DNA of 64,000 bases from Candidatus Sungiibacteriota bacterium (GCA_016186145.1 JACPMF010000010.1:1-64000), one strand, 5' to 3'. Positions 23,306 to 32,584 are shown, counted from the first letter of the stretch. Program-made: numbers and translations. Notes: a model not told the origin generated them from the letters alone.

Positions 23306-23858
23306 AATTCTCCGCGGCATAGCAAAAGAGATACCGACCGACTCAATCCCTACCGCTCCTATACAGCGCCTGATAGACCACATGAAAGATACGCTTGCGG
23401 CAACCCCGGACGGCGTCGGGCTTGCCGCCCCGCAAATAGGAAAACCGCTGCAGATTTTCATCGTGTCGGAGGAAGCCGAAAATATCGACAGAATGGAAAA
23501 AATGCTTATTGAAAAAAAGAATGAGCCGCTCTCGCCAGAAGCCGAGTTGCCCCAAAAAGAACGCTGGAACTACTATGTTTTCATAAACCCAGCCGTCAAA
23601 AATGTTTCGAAACGGAAACTTGGACGCTCCGAGGGGTGCCTGTCCGTTCCCGGAAAATTCGGCGAGGTTCGCCGCCATGAAAAAATAACCGTTGAGGCGT
23701 ACGACGAAAACGGGAAAAAATTCACCCGGGGTGCCGCCCGTTTTTTTGCGCGCGTGCTGCAACACGAACTCGACCACTTGCAAGGAACACTTTTTATCGA
23801 CAAAGCGGAGAAAATATTTAAATCAGACAATAACGGGAAAAAAGAAAGCCGCGATTAA
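23256..23858 (+). CDS. def: Peptide deformylase
   Basis: 200 residues. Removes the N-formyl group from new proteins. All three motifs are present: GVGLAAPQIG (about 54-63), EGCLSVPG with the metal Cys, and QHELDHLQG with the two metal His and catalytic Glu. A Lys/Glu-rich insert (about residues 75-105) separates motifs 1 and 2. The ATG lies inside the tail of the preceding gene. fmt, which adds the formyl group, is a few hundred bases downstream. The 3' end overlaps the convergent 23855 gene by four bases. Confidence 0.95.
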   Translation: MKNATATILNIVKEPDKILRGIAKEIPTDSIPTAPIQRLIDHMKDTLAATPDGVGLAAPQIGKPLQIFIVSEEAENIDRMEKMLIEKKNEPLSPEAELPQKERWNYYVFINPAVKNVSKRKLGRSEGCLSVPGKFGEVRRHEKITVEAYDENGKKFTRGAARFFARVLQHELDHLQGTLFIDKAEKIFKSDNNGKKESRD

Positions 23859-24316
23859 CGCGGCGGCTTATTGACGACGGAGACATCAAGTTGTCTCGTT
23901 TGCTTAATCTCGCCCCTGGAAAAAACACCGAGTTCAAGCGTCCCAACGCCTTCCGGAAGACTAATCAAACTAACCCTCCACCGCACCCGTGCATCAGACA
24001 AGACATATGGCGTATTATCCGGCATAAGAAGGTAAGCGAAAGACCTCCCGCCTTCCCCTTGCCAATTTTGCCAAATTGTCAAATTGCTGCTTTTAATGAA
24101 GAAACGAGAGCAGGTGAGCCCTGTGGTCGGTTCCGCATAAAGCGTATACCAGAGATCTTGCGCGACAACCCGCACGTTGTTGGTAGAAGAAACAATCAGC
24201 GCATCCGTCCGCATTTCTTTCCACTTCGTACAGTCTGCAACCGGAGCCGCATTAACGACATATGCAGTCCCGACGGTAGCAAAAACAAAAGCAAGAATAG
24301 CGATAATTCGCCTCAT
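23855..24316 (-). CDS. Secreted hypothetical protein
   Basis: 153 residues from MRRIIAILAF, chosen because GGAGG lies nine bases upstream. A clean signal peptide (about 1-24, ending near VNAA) and a mature beta-rich domain with two Cys (DCTKW, LTCSRFF) that could form a disulfide. The C-terminal LPEGVGTLELGVF suggests an Ig-like fold. No family recognised. Divergent from fmt and convergent with def. Confidence 0.55.
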   Translation of the reverse strand: MRRIIAILAFVFATVGTAYVVNAAPVADCTKWKEMRTDALIVSSTNNVRVVAQDLWYTLYAEPTTGLTCSRFFIKSSNLTIWQNWQGEGGRSFAYLLMPDNTPYVLSDARVRWRVSLISLPEGVGTLELGVFSRGEIKQTRQLDVSVVNKPPR

Positions 24317-24391
24317 CAGCCGCCTCCTTCTCTTCAAAAAACGCATGCGCGTTTCGCATGCACCATCTATGGTTAGCAAAAAAGAACGCCC

Positions 24392-25408
24392 TTGTCAACA
24401 CAAAAAACAAGCCCGAACGGCACAGAACAAAAAAACGGGGTAAAAATAATTTTCTGGGGTACGCCGGAATTCGCACTCCCCTCTTTAGAGGGACTTATTA
24501 AAAATAACTATCGGGTCATCGCCCTCATCACCAAACCGGACGAACCAATGGGAAGAGGGCAAAAAATAACGCCACCGCCGGCAAAAAAAACAGCTGAAAA
24601 ATATGGAATTCGGGTTTTGCAACCAACAAAGCTCGATTTTGATTTCAAAACCGCCATTTCAAACTTCGAGCCGGATTTATTCGTTGTTGCCGCTTATGGA
24701 AAACTAATTCCTAAAGAGATACTGGATATCCCGAAATATGGAGCAATAAATATCCACCCATCATTATTACCCCGCTATCGAGGCCCCTCCCCAATTCAAC
24801 ACACAATCCTCAATGGCGACAAAGAAACCGGCGCTACCCTGATACTCATGGACGAGAAGATGGACCATGGGCCAATTGTCGCTTCGCGACAATTGGAAAT
24901 CCGAAATCCGAAATCCGAAATCCTAAACTCCAAAATAACGTATCCTGAATTGCATAATAAACTAGCGATGCTTGGAGCAGAATTGCTTATTGAAACATTG
25001 CCGAGATGGCTTGCGGGAGAAATAAAACCCGCGCCACAGGACGAATCAAAAGCGGTCTACTGTAAAATGCTTAAAAAAGAAGACGGTAAAATTGACTGGA
25101 CTAAACCGGCCGAAAACCTTGAGCGGCAAATCCGCGCCTTTCTGGAATGGCCGGGGAGTTATACTTTTTGGCAAAGGGGCAATAATCGGTTACGCTTAGA
25201 AATAGAAGCGGCAGAAGTTGCTAATCCAAAAATTCCCCCCTTTGATACGCCTGGGCTGGTATGGCAAAAAGACCAAACTTCTCTTTTAGTGGAGACGGGG
25301 AGAGGAAGTTTATGCGTAATCAAAGTTAAGCTCGCAGGGAAAAAAGCCGCTGACGCGAAAGAATTTCTCAACGGTTATAAAGATATTATCGGAGCCATCT
25401 TAAGATAA
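24392..25408 (+). CDS. fmt: Methionyl-tRNA formyltransferase
   Basis: 338 residues if TTG 24392 is the start; homology begins at about residue 17 (VKIIFWGTPEFALPSL), so the true start may be later. Formylates Met-tRNA for initiation. Seen: the GTPEF loop, DLFVVAAYGKLIP, INIHPSLLPRYRGPSPIQ, ETGATLILMDEKMDHGPIV and the C-terminal tRNA-binding domain. Residues around ASRQLEIRNPKSEILNSK are encoded by a hairpin plus repeated GAAATCC units, a dispersed repeat carried in frame. No Shine-Dalgarno. Confidence 0.92.
   Translation: MSTQKTSPNGTEQKNGVKIIFWGTPEFALPSLEGLIKNNYRVIALITKPDEPMGRGQKITPPPAKKTAEKYGIRVLQPTKLDFDFKTAISNFEPDLFVVAAYGKLIPKEILDIPKYGAINIHPSLLPRYRGPSPIQHTILNGDKETGATLILMDEKMDHGPIVASRQLEIRNPKSEILNSKITYPELHNKLAMLGAELLIETLPRWLAGEIKPAPQDESKAVYCKMLKKEDGKIDWTKPAENLERQIRAFLEWPGSYTFWQRGNNRLRLEIEAAEVANPKIPPFDTPGLVWQKDQTSLLVETGRGSLCVIKVKLAGKKAADAKEFLNGYKDIIGAILR
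24872..24937. repeat. Hairpin plus GAAATCC repeats inside fmt
   Basis: CCAATTGTCGC-TTC-GCGACAATTGG (24872-24896) is a perfect 11-bp stem. It is followed by three to four copies of GAAATCC and an AAACTCCAAAATAA end. Reading frame is kept. Confidence 0.6.
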
Positions 25409-25419
25409 AACGAAGATAT

Positions 25420-25502
25420 TAGCTTCCTAGCTTTTTAGCTTTCTAGAGTGTTCAAGTTCGTGTAACTAAAAAACTAAAACCTAAGAAGCTAGAAGCTAAC
25501 GC
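25420..25502. repeat. AT-rich imperfect inverted repeat
   Basis: TTAGCTTCCTAGCTTTTTAG near 25421 and CTAAGAAGCTAGAAGCTAA near 25500 are complementary with gaps. It fills the fmt-to-25506 gap; no gene. Confidence 0.5.
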
Positions 25503-25505
25503 AAA

Positions 25506-26381
25506 ATGGACAGGCCACTTACATTCTTCATCATCGCCGGCATCGTGATCGTGCTTTTTCTGCATTATAGCGGCTCTTCATTTTTTCCCGGAGAAGGACC
25601 GCTTGCAACGGGCCCCGGCGGCGGGCTCAACGAACCGCCCTCTCCGCTTTCTTTTAACGGCAGCGCGTCCGGCGCACCAACAGGAACACAACCGTCAATG
25701 CCGGGACAATCCTTTTATAGAGACGAAGTAACAATCTCGCGGGCCTTTCCATCACCCGCAGATCTTCGGAATGAGCAGCTGATTATCAAACGAAGCGGTT
25801 TTACCGCTTCCGAAAATGAAAAAAAACAGCCGATTTCCCTTGATGGCTGGACGATTGAAAACAGAAAAGGAGACCGTATCCAAATACCAAGCGCATTTTA
25901 TATTCCCAACAACAGTGTTTCCGCAACCCCCATCGAGCTAAGAGGGGGCGGAGAGATAATTGTTATAACCGGCGATACGACATTCGGATCATCATTCCAG
26001 GAAAACACTTGCACCGGGTATTTCAACGAATTTCATTCATTCATACCCCCACTCTCGGAGGCGTGCCCCGAAATCGAGCGAAGCGAACTCCTCAAAACCG
26101 GCCTCAACAGCTCTTGCATCGACCTCATAGAGCGAACACCGCGCTGCCGACAAACCAAAATTGGTTTTGAAGAACAAGCCGCAGGGAATGCATGCATAGA
26201 CTTTGTAAAACAACACCTCAACTATGCCGGCTGCCTGCGAGATAATCGGGAAAAACAGAACTTCTTCACGAACCGCTGGCGGGTTTTCCTGAAAAGAAAA
26301 GAACCGCTCTGGGATCCCCGACACGATAACATAATCTTGAGGGATAAGGCGGGATTAATAGTGAATGAGTACAGCTACTGA
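25506..26381 (+). CDS. Exported Cys-rich protein with a lamin-tail-like domain
   Basis: 291 residues. Signal anchor (about 5-20), a Gly/Pro/Ser-rich linker (about 25-70), then a lamin-tail-like region: LIIKRSGFTASENEKKQPISLDGWTIENRKGDRIQIPSA, and the end DPRHDNIILRDKAGLIVNEYSY is the typical LTD finish. About eight Cys in the insert between these parts (CTGYF, ACPEIE, CIDLIERTPRC, NACIDFV, GCLRD) may form disulfides. Such domains occur in surface proteins of CPR bacteria. Exact role unknown. Confidence 0.6.
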   Translation: MDRPLTFFIIAGIVIVLFLHYSGSSFFPGEGPLATGPGGGLNEPPSPLSFNGSASGAPTGTQPSMPGQSFYRDEVTISRAFPSPADLRNEQLIIKRSGFTASENEKKQPISLDGWTIENRKGDRIQIPSAFYIPNNSVSATPIELRGGGEIIVITGDTTFGSSFQENTCTGYFNEFHSFIPPLSEACPEIERSELLKTGLNSSCIDLIERTPRCRQTKIGFEEQAAGNACIDFVKQHLNYAGCLRDNREKQNFFTNRWRVFLKRKEPLWDPRHDNIILRDKAGLIVNEYSY

Positions 26382-26450
26382 GCAAGCCCGAACTCAAAAA
26401 TTCAACCCTGTGTTTTTACCTTTACCTTGATTTAAAGGAATTAACTTTGT

Positions 26451-28264
26451 TTACTCAATAACCCCCCTTACCCTCCTCACCCCTGCGCTTGAGGCCTCTT
26501 CTTTTATTATCCTGAACTTGCCTATTTCTCCGGTGTGGCTGACATGCGGACCGCCGCAAAGCTCCTTTGAAAACACCTCGCTCTCGTCTCCTATCGTATA
26601 AACCCTAACTTTCGCCGGATACTTGCCTTTCTTGAAAAAAAGCGCTCCGGAATTTTTTGCTTCATCAACATCCTTCTCAACGATTTTTACCGGAAAATCT
26701 CGGGAGATCGCGTAATTAACAAGCTCTTCTATTTTTTTATCTCTTCGGACGTTACCTTTCTTGGAAAGACAAAATCGAAACGAGTCCGCTCAACGGTTAT
26801 ATCCGACCCGGCCTGCTCAACACCCTCGCCAAGAACCCTGTGAAGGGCGGCATTCAAAAGATGCGTTGCGGTATGTAAACGAGTTACAATTTTGAGTTCG
26901 CGTTCATCAGCGGCTTTTAGTTCTCCGGTATCAAGCAGCAACCCATGCCCGCCGAACTTCTTCTCTTGCCCGGCCCGAGAAATTTCCTGGTGCTTTTTAA
27001 ATTCAATATCAAAATTTTCCCGCGTGAGGCCGCGCGCCCTCTTTCCACCCAACTCTTTAATTATCTCATAAGGCAACCCGTATGATTCATAAAGCTTAAA
27101 AGCCAACACCGCATCAATTTCTTCATCCTTGCGGGAATTAAGCTCTTTAACTCCAAAATTAAGCGTCTTTCCGAATTTTTGCTTTTCTTTAATAAACTCC
27201 TCTCTAATCGCATCGTTTTCCCGCATAAGTTCGGGATAAAATTCTCCGTATTCATGAACGTAATCATGAATAATTGCGTCAAATACATGCGGGGGAATAT
27301 TATACATATTTTCGTAGACCAGGGCTCTCCGCATTAACCTTCGCAAAATATATCCGCGTTCCTTGTTTGCAGGACGCACACCGTCGGTTATCAAAAAAAT
27401 CGAGGCGCGGAGATGATCGGCAATAATTCTTTTATGGCGAATATCAATCTCTGCCGGCAGTAATTCCAAAAACGGCGCAAATAAATCGGTTTCAAAAATA
27501 TTTTTCTTCCCCTGTGCAACCATTACAAGACGCTCAAACCCGCGGCCATTATCAATTGCCTTTTGCAGAAGCGGCTCGTACGTGTCGTCCTGTGTTTTGT
27601 TGTATTGAACAAACACATCATTGCCTATTTCAACAAATCGCCCGCAATCGCAGTTTGGATGACATTCGGGGCCGAATTTAAAATCATGCGGAATTCCAAA
27701 ATCGTAGAACATTTCGGCGTCCGGTCCGGCGGGTCCAGGCCCCCCTTCCCACCAATTTTTTTCCCTGCCGTATAAAAAAATACGCTCGCCGACTTTTGCG
27801 TCAATACCGGCTTTTCCAAATTGTTCTTGCCATAATGCAACCGCTTCGTCATCACGCGGGATTTCATTATCCCCACTAAACGCCGTCACAAAAATTTTTT
27901 CCGGATCAATATTCATCCCCTCCGAAGAGGTAAGAAATTCAAAGCTCAAAGGGATAGCGCGCTCTTTAAAATAATCTCCGAAAGAAAAATTTCCTACCAT
28001 CTCAAAAAACGTAAGATGCGAAAGATCTCCGACTTCGTCAATATCAGTAGTACGAAAACTTTTTTGAATGGAAAATACATTCCGCGAACCAAACGCATTC
28101 ATTGGATCAGCCTGTCCAGTCAAATACGGCTTAAACTGCTGCATACCGGCTGTTGTCAAAAGAACCGACGGATCATCGGGTATTAACGAAGAAGACGGCA
28201 CAACCTTGTGTCCGCGTTGCTGAAAAAACAATAAAAATTTTTGACGTAACTCTTGATGAGTCAT
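26451..28264 (-). CDS. alaS: Alanyl-tRNA synthetase, one-base frameshift near the 3' end
   Basis: Start at ATG 28264 (MTHQELRQKFLLFF). The first frame runs to a TAG at 26729. It covers the catalytic core (TTAGMQQFKPYLTG, FEMVGNFSFGDYF, HPNCDCGRF), the tRNA-recognition part and the start of the editing domain (HTATHLL). The last 90 residues lie one frame away (IEELVNYAIS..., CGGPHVSHTGEIG..., EEASSAGVRRVRG, stop 26451). The join is at a run of seven A (minus strand; T at 26732-26738); eight would restore the frame. No C-Ala domain, as in many reduced genomes. Joined length 604 residues. Sequencing error or -1 frameshifting are both possible. Confidence 0.9.
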
Positions 28265-28287
28265 GTGTAACGCCCCTCTCCACCGGA

Positions 28288-28362
28288 GGCGGATCCCCGC
28301 CTGCTCGCCTCGCTGAAGCTCCGGCGAAGCGGGCCGGCCGGCACGGCGCCTTGGGCGGAAAA
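28288..28362. repeat. 75-nt GC-rich repeat upstream of alaS
   Basis: Identical over about 75 nt to 9221-9295 (GGCGGATCCCCGCCTGCTCG ... GGGCGGAAAAA). It lies between the alaS start and the histidine kinase 3' end, so it would be in the alaS leader or the promoter region. Confidence 0.75.
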
Positions 28363-28397
28363 AAATTTCAGGAACTTTACACGAAGTTCTTTCGCCG

Positions 28398-29714
28398 TCA
28401 TACGGTAGAAGCTGGCGAACGCACCGGAAGAGTAACAACCACCGTCGTTCCCCTGCCCGCGGCGGACTCCAACTTAATCGTCCCGCCTTCCTCTTCTATA
28501 ATCCTTTTTGCATAATAAAGCCCAAGACCGCTGCCATCGGGCGACATTTTTACCGCTTCGGGGGCGCGAAAGAATTTAGTAAAGGCGCGAACGATATGTT
28601 CTTCAGACATGCCGATCCCTTGATCGAAAACGCTGATACGAACGTGAGTGCTAGAAACCGTGCTTGAAATAATAACTGTTGCTTGCGGCTTTTCCGAGTA
28701 ACGGATTGCGTTGTCGGCGATATTTAAAAGCGCTTGTTTAAGCGACGACCGAACGGCATAAATTTCCGCATCTTCAGAAATTTTCGTCTCTACCGCCACT
28801 CCTTTTTGTATAGCAATAAGGCTCAAATCATCGACAATCTCGGCGATAAGCGGCTTCAACGAGAATGTTTCCGGCTTTAAAAACGTTGCCCGCTCTTCAA
28901 TCCTTGCGATATCCAACAATCCTGATACGATTTTTATCATCCGATTAATATTTTCAGCCGCAAGAGCAACGATCTTCTGCTGCGAGGAAGTAAGATTTAC
29001 CGCCGTTTCGCGCAAATCGGCAAGCGCCCACTTGATGCCGGAAAGAGGAGTTCGCATCTGATGCGAAGCAATGCTTATAAATTCCGTTTTAAGGCGATCG
29101 AGCTCCTGGACACGAAGGAGTTCTGTCTGCAATTTTAGGGCTTCCCGCTGTACCGTCAGCGCCTCTTCGGCAAGAATACGGGATTCAATCGTTAAAATAA
29201 TCAGGATAATAAGCTCTATAAGAGTAAAAGATAGGGTCTCCAAAAAGGAATAGCTTACCGCCGGTAAAAAGCTGTAAAAATTATAGACAACAATGGTGAG
29301 GGAGGTCGCAAAAATTGTTATTATGATATCCCGCCAGTTGTATGAAAGCGCGTTTATGATGCCGAAAAGCAGCATGTAAAAAAATAAAATATGGAATCCG
29401 ACAAAACCATTAATCTGCCACATTAAGAAAGCTATTAATAAATAAAAAACGGCATCCGCAATTAAATAGCCGAAACGCGGGATATATTTTGCCGGAATAA
29501 TATAATAATAGAAGAACCCGAATGTAAAAAGAATACCGACTGCTTCAAAAAATAAATAATAGTTGCTGATAAATCTGCGGAAACCAACCGCTATCAGCGG
29601 GATTACGACAAAAAAGGATATAGCAAGCAAAAGCCGCGCTATCAGATGAGAGCGCGCATGTATCTCACCGCCGGTAACAATAACTCCCGAAGATTTAGGA
29701 TCAGCCACAAGCAA
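28398..29714 (-). CDS. Membrane sensor histidine kinase, orphan
   Basis: 438 residues. Six or so membrane helices (about 20-185), no evident periplasmic sensor loop, a short coiled linker, then HisKA ASHQMRTPLSGIKW with the phosphorylated His, and the HATPase part with N box NIADNAIRYS, G1 FDQGIGMS, F box FTKFFRA and G2 DGSGLGLYYAKRI. All catalytic boxes are intact. No response regulator is adjacent, so its partner lies elsewhere. The ligand is probably sensed in or near the membrane (inference). Confidence 0.92.
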   Translation of the reverse strand: MLVADPKSSGVIVTGGEIHARSHLIARLLLAISFFVVIPLIAVGFRRFISNYYLFFEAVGILFTFGFFYYYIIPAKYIPRFGYLIADAVFYLLIAFLMWQINGFVGFHILFFYMLLFGIINALSYNWRDIIITIFATSLTIVVYNFYSFLPAVSYSFLETLSFTLIELIILIILTIESRILAEEALTVQREALKLQTELLRVQELDRLKTEFISIASHQMRTPLSGIKWALADLRETAVNLTSSQQKIVALAAENINRMIKIVSGLLDIARIEERATFLKPETFSLKPLIAEIVDDLSLIAIQKGVAVETKISEDAEIYAVRSSLKQALLNIADNAIRYSEKPQATVIISSTVSSTHVRISVFDQGIGMSEEHIVRAFTKFFRAPEAVKMSPDGSGLGLYYAKRIIEEEGGTIKLESAAGRGTTVVVTLPVRSPASTV

Positions 29715-29764
29715 TATTTTATCACATCCTACCCGCGAATAACACCGCCGCCGAGCACCTCCCT

Positions 29765-29788
29765 GCCCCGAGTTTTATCGAAGGGGCC
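29765..29788. repeat. CCCCGAG...TCGAGGGG-family repeat in mnmA
   Basis: GCCCCGAGTTTTATCGAAGG, same palindrome type as the dnaK insertion at 48436-48462. It encodes GPFDKTRGR in the C-terminal frame. Confidence 0.55.
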
Positions 29789-29881
29789 TTTTTTATAGAA
29801 CACAACCGATTGACCCGGGGTAACGGCACGCTGCGCTTCGCTAAAAGCGACGCGGACACTCCTAGACCGGACGCCGACAAT

Positions 29882-29972
29882 CGCAGAAACCGTTGATGGC
29901 CGCAGAATTTTCTTCCGCGTTTATCCGCGTACCTTCTGCGTAGTTCTGCGCTTCAATCCAACAGGATTGAAG
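29882..29972. repeat. Repeat that breaks the mnmA frame
   Basis: CGCAGAA/TTCTGCG units, a CCGCGTTTATCCGCG palindrome and, at 29951-29972, a hairpin CTTCAATCC-AACA-GGATTGAAG. Resembles the composite repeat at 53885-53968. Confidence 0.55.
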
Positions 29973-30480
29973 AGGTTGACGATACCGAATACGCGCTTGG
30001 CAATAGAGAGGAAAATCAGGTTCCTGGCCGGAAACCCAATTTAACTCTCCGGCAATGAGTGAATCCCGCCTTAACTGCGGATCGGATTCGTCTTCCGCAA
30101 CCACGAGCGTGTTCGCCGCAAAATCTTTCTCGGCGACAAAATAGGGAGTACCGCCCCCAATCGCAATACCCCTTCGCTGGCCAATGGTAAAAAACTCAAG
30201 GCCATGATGCTCCCCGACCCTTTTTCCCGAAGTCGTCACGACAGCACCCGGCCGTGCGGGGATGTAATTTTCCAAAAATTCTTTCAAATCAATTTTTCCA
30301 ATGAAACAAAGTCCTTGAGAATCTTTCTTCTCGGCATTTGGCAAGCCATAATTCTTCGCCATCTCACGTACCTCTGTTTTCACATAATCACCTATAGGAA
30401 AAATGCAGTGGCGCAATTGGTCTTGGGTTAAAGTCCAAAGAAAATACGACTGATCCTTATTCAGATCAGCCGCAGTCATC

Positions 30481-30554
30481 AACGAATTACGAATTCTTTT
30501 CGAATTTACGAACCCGTTTATTCGTATATTCGCACCCGATTCGCTATTCGTTGA
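30481..30554. repeat. AACGAATTACGAATT-family repeat in mnmA, in frame
   Basis: Aligns along its length with the intergenic copy at 9800-9878. Adds about 25 residues (KQSTNSESGANIRING...) without a stop. Confidence 0.65.
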
Positions 30555-30953
30555 TTGTTTACGAACATAATGTCCCGTCGCCACAAAATCCGCCCCCCGC
30601 TCCAATGCTTTCTTCAAAAAAACCCCGAATTTAATTTCACGGTTGCACATTACATCTGGATTGGGGGTACGGCCCGATGCATATTCATGGACCATATAAT
30701 CGACAACCGCTTGCTTGTATTCTTTTGTAAAATCCCATGTCTCAAACGGAATGCCGAGGTGCGCTGCGGCCTTCATCGCGTCATAACGATCTTCCTTTGT
30801 GGTGCATGGAATGGAGGGATCAGACCACATCTTAATGTGTACGCCGATAACATCAAAACCGCGCTCCTTTAAAAGTGCGGCTGCGACCGAGGAGTCGACT
30901 CCGCCTGACATGCCAACGAAGATTTTTTTTCTCTGGGACATACTACCCTGCCA

Positions 30954-32216
30954 CTACGCAACGGGGGGATACCCCATTTCTTGCAGTAGTTTTTCAAAAC
31001 GCCGATCGGCATCGGCCGAGGAAATAAACGCGGCGGAATCGGCCAAATCGCCGAATTGCTGGCGGATATAGTCCGCCCGCCTCGTCGCGTCAACAATGTT
31101 TGGATCAAAGTTTCTATAGTACTCATTTAATTCTTGACGTAATCCCTCCGGATCGCGGCTTTCATTAATAATATATAGATTTTGGAGAAGACTCTCGAAC
31201 CTTATTTTCTGGCCAAGAAGGAATCCCACTTGAGACGAAATCCAATTCATAGCCGATCGTGCGATTGCAGCCTTTCGTTCCGAAGAAAGCGTCTGCCGTC
31301 CCCCGGCTATCTCTCCGATTGTCGCCGCTGGCAATTGACGCCGCCACTCTGGAGGTATTTTTTCAATATCTTTTTCAGCTATCGCGCTGATAACGGAATT
31401 AACTTCGCGATACTCTTCGTTGCCACGCGAACGAAAACGCGCGGCATCACACCTGCCGCCATACAAAAGATCTCCGAAAGCGACTGCAACCGCCGCAAAG
31501 CGGCTTTCTGGCTTTAAAAGCGGCTGATCAAAAAGAAAAAGAGACGGTTTTTCCTCTCTGCCTTTTCCAAGATAATCCGTAAGTTCAATAACTTCACCGG
31601 TTTCGGGATCGCGTACGGTCCGATATTGTTCAGAAACCGCAAAGGGTTGGACATCGGGATATGTTACGCCGATAGCCGTACGGATTTCTTCCATAGCCGC
31701 TGGCGTGTAAACTTCTCCGGCCGGATCATGCCGCAAAATAATCTCTTGTACTCGAAGCCAGCTTAACTCTTCATTCCCTTTTTTGACGCCATCGCGCTCG
31801 GCTACTTCGGGCCGGGACCGGACACCCGGAGGCATGAATTCGCCAAAACCACGATGACGCAAACGCTGCCCGAAGTTAAGGGCACCGGGGTCGGTCTCAA
31901 TGGAATAGTTGATAACAAGATCATGACCCTTGGCCGCCGCTTCCGTAGCAAGCCTCTCTTCCTGGTTTACAACACCGCAATAGCGCTCGATAATATCAAG
32001 AATCTCATTCGCGCCAACAAAAACATTACGAGGATGCGCCTCATTATGAAACGGTTCTCCTTCGTGAAGCCGCCGCATCTCTTCATCTATTTCAGATGTT
32101 ACCGCCATCCGGATTGCTTCAAGCCGCTCGGGGTTTTGTCGGATTCCGTCTTTTTTTTCAAACCCAACCCTTTCTGCCTCCAAACTTTTATTTTTGGATG
32201 ATGCCTCAAATGTCAT
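30954..32216 (-). CDS. Large hypothetical protein with an HD-like N-terminal motif
   Basis: 420 residues, soluble. EPFHNEAHPRNVFVGANEILDIIERYCGV followed by AAAKGHDLVINY has the spacing of an HD-type metal phosphohydrolase (H...HD), with a later REQEIILRHDPAG-like segment carrying another His-Asp. The C-terminal half is helical (WRRQLPAATIGEIAGG, LLQEMGYPPVA). AGAGGT precedes the ATG. No family assigned with confidence. The mnmA start lies only 12 bases downstream, so the two may share a transcript. Confidence 0.5.
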   Translation of the reverse strand: MTFEASSKNKSLEAERVGFEKKDGIRQNPERLEAIRMAVTSEIDEEMRRLHEGEPFHNEAHPRNVFVGANEILDIIERYCGVVNQEERLATEAAAKGHDLVINYSIETDPGALNFGQRLRHRGFGEFMPPGVRSRPEVAERDGVKKGNEELSWLRVQEIILRHDPAGEVYTPAAMEEIRTAIGVTYPDVQPFAVSEQYRTVRDPETGEVIELTDYLGKGREEKPSLFLFDQPLLKPESRFAAVAVAFGDLLYGGRCDAARFRSRGNEEYREVNSVISAIAEKDIEKIPPEWRRQLPAATIGEIAGGRQTLSSERKAAIARSAMNWISSQVGFLLGQKIRFESLLQNLYIINESRDPEGLRQELNEYYRNFDPNIVDATRRADYIRQQFGDLADSAAFISSADADRRFEKLLQEMGYPPVA

Positions 32217-32310
32217 AGTGAACCTCTTTTTAAGGAATCGAATCCGGAACCGTTGGCCTACGCAAGTGGATCATCATTATCAGCCAGCCCCGTACTAAAT
32301 TTGGGTTTAT

Positions 32311-32382
32311 TGGGTGGCATAGGAATCGAACCTATGACCTCTGTCTTATCAGGACAGCGTTCTGCCACTGAACTAGCCACCC
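32311..32382 (-). tRNA. tRNA-Ile (anticodon GAT)
   Basis: 72 nt. Acceptor GGGTGGC/GCCACCC with discriminator A; D arm TAGTTCAGTGGCAGAAC. Anticodon stem CTGTC/GACAG with loop CTGATAA, anticodon GAT. T arm ATAGG-TTCGATT-CCTAT. No CCA is encoded, so a CCA-adding enzyme is needed. Confidence 0.95.
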
Positions 32383-32438
32383 ATATTTTCACAGCGGTCG
32401 AGAAAGACACTAATTGCCATCATGAGATTTTTTCTTCA

Positions 32439-32570
32439 CTAAGAGTGATATTCCCGCAACCAGTAACTAAGAGTACTCTTTGGTACTCCCAGCCTTTTGC
32501 GAATTTCGCCGTAACTCATTTCTTCCTCGATTCGTAGACTGACCGCTTGCTCACGTAATTCGGATTTCAT
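32439..32570 (-). CDS. Mini helix-turn-helix protein (43 residues)
   Basis: Short reading frame of MKSELREQAVSLRIEEEM, then YGEIRKRLGVPKSTLSYWLR and a stop soon after. The turn between EIRKRLGV and KSTLSYWL is a clear HTH of the resolvase/transposase type. In other genomes such HTH units begin larger DNA-binding or endonuclease proteins, so this is probably a truncated remnant or a minimal DNA-binding peptide. Promoter-like TTGCAA and CATTAT sequences lie upstream (minus strand). Lies between the tRNA and the HAD terminator. Confidence 0.5.
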   Translation of the reverse strand: MKSELREQAVSLRIEEEMSYGEIRKRLGVPKSTLSYWLREYHS

Positions 32571-32584
32571 AAGGTATAATGTAA

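Larger units (their letters stand above)
29729..30941 (-). pseudogene. mnmA: tRNA 2-thiouridylase, carrying three repeat insertions; frame broken near the C-terminus
   Basis: N-terminus intact: PP-loop GMSGGVDSSVAA, NPDVMCNREIKFG and SQGLCFIGK with both catalytic cysteines, FATGHY-type VATGHY. A repeat-encoded stretch (about 25 residues after GHYVR, DNA 30481-30554) sits in a normally short variable loop. After RYRQPLQSC a second repeat (29882-29972) changes frame, and the first frame stops at 29862. The expected C-terminal barrel continues in another frame (VAFSEAQRAVTPGQSVVFY ... VLGGGVIRG, stop 29729), with a third repeat inside it (29765-29788). The enzyme makes s2U34; the truncated product may be partly functional. 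Confidence 0.85.

Noticed and set aside
28265..28397. Hidden gene between alaS and the histidine kinase
   Set aside because: The reading frames there are encoded by the GC-rich repeat and have no start signals.
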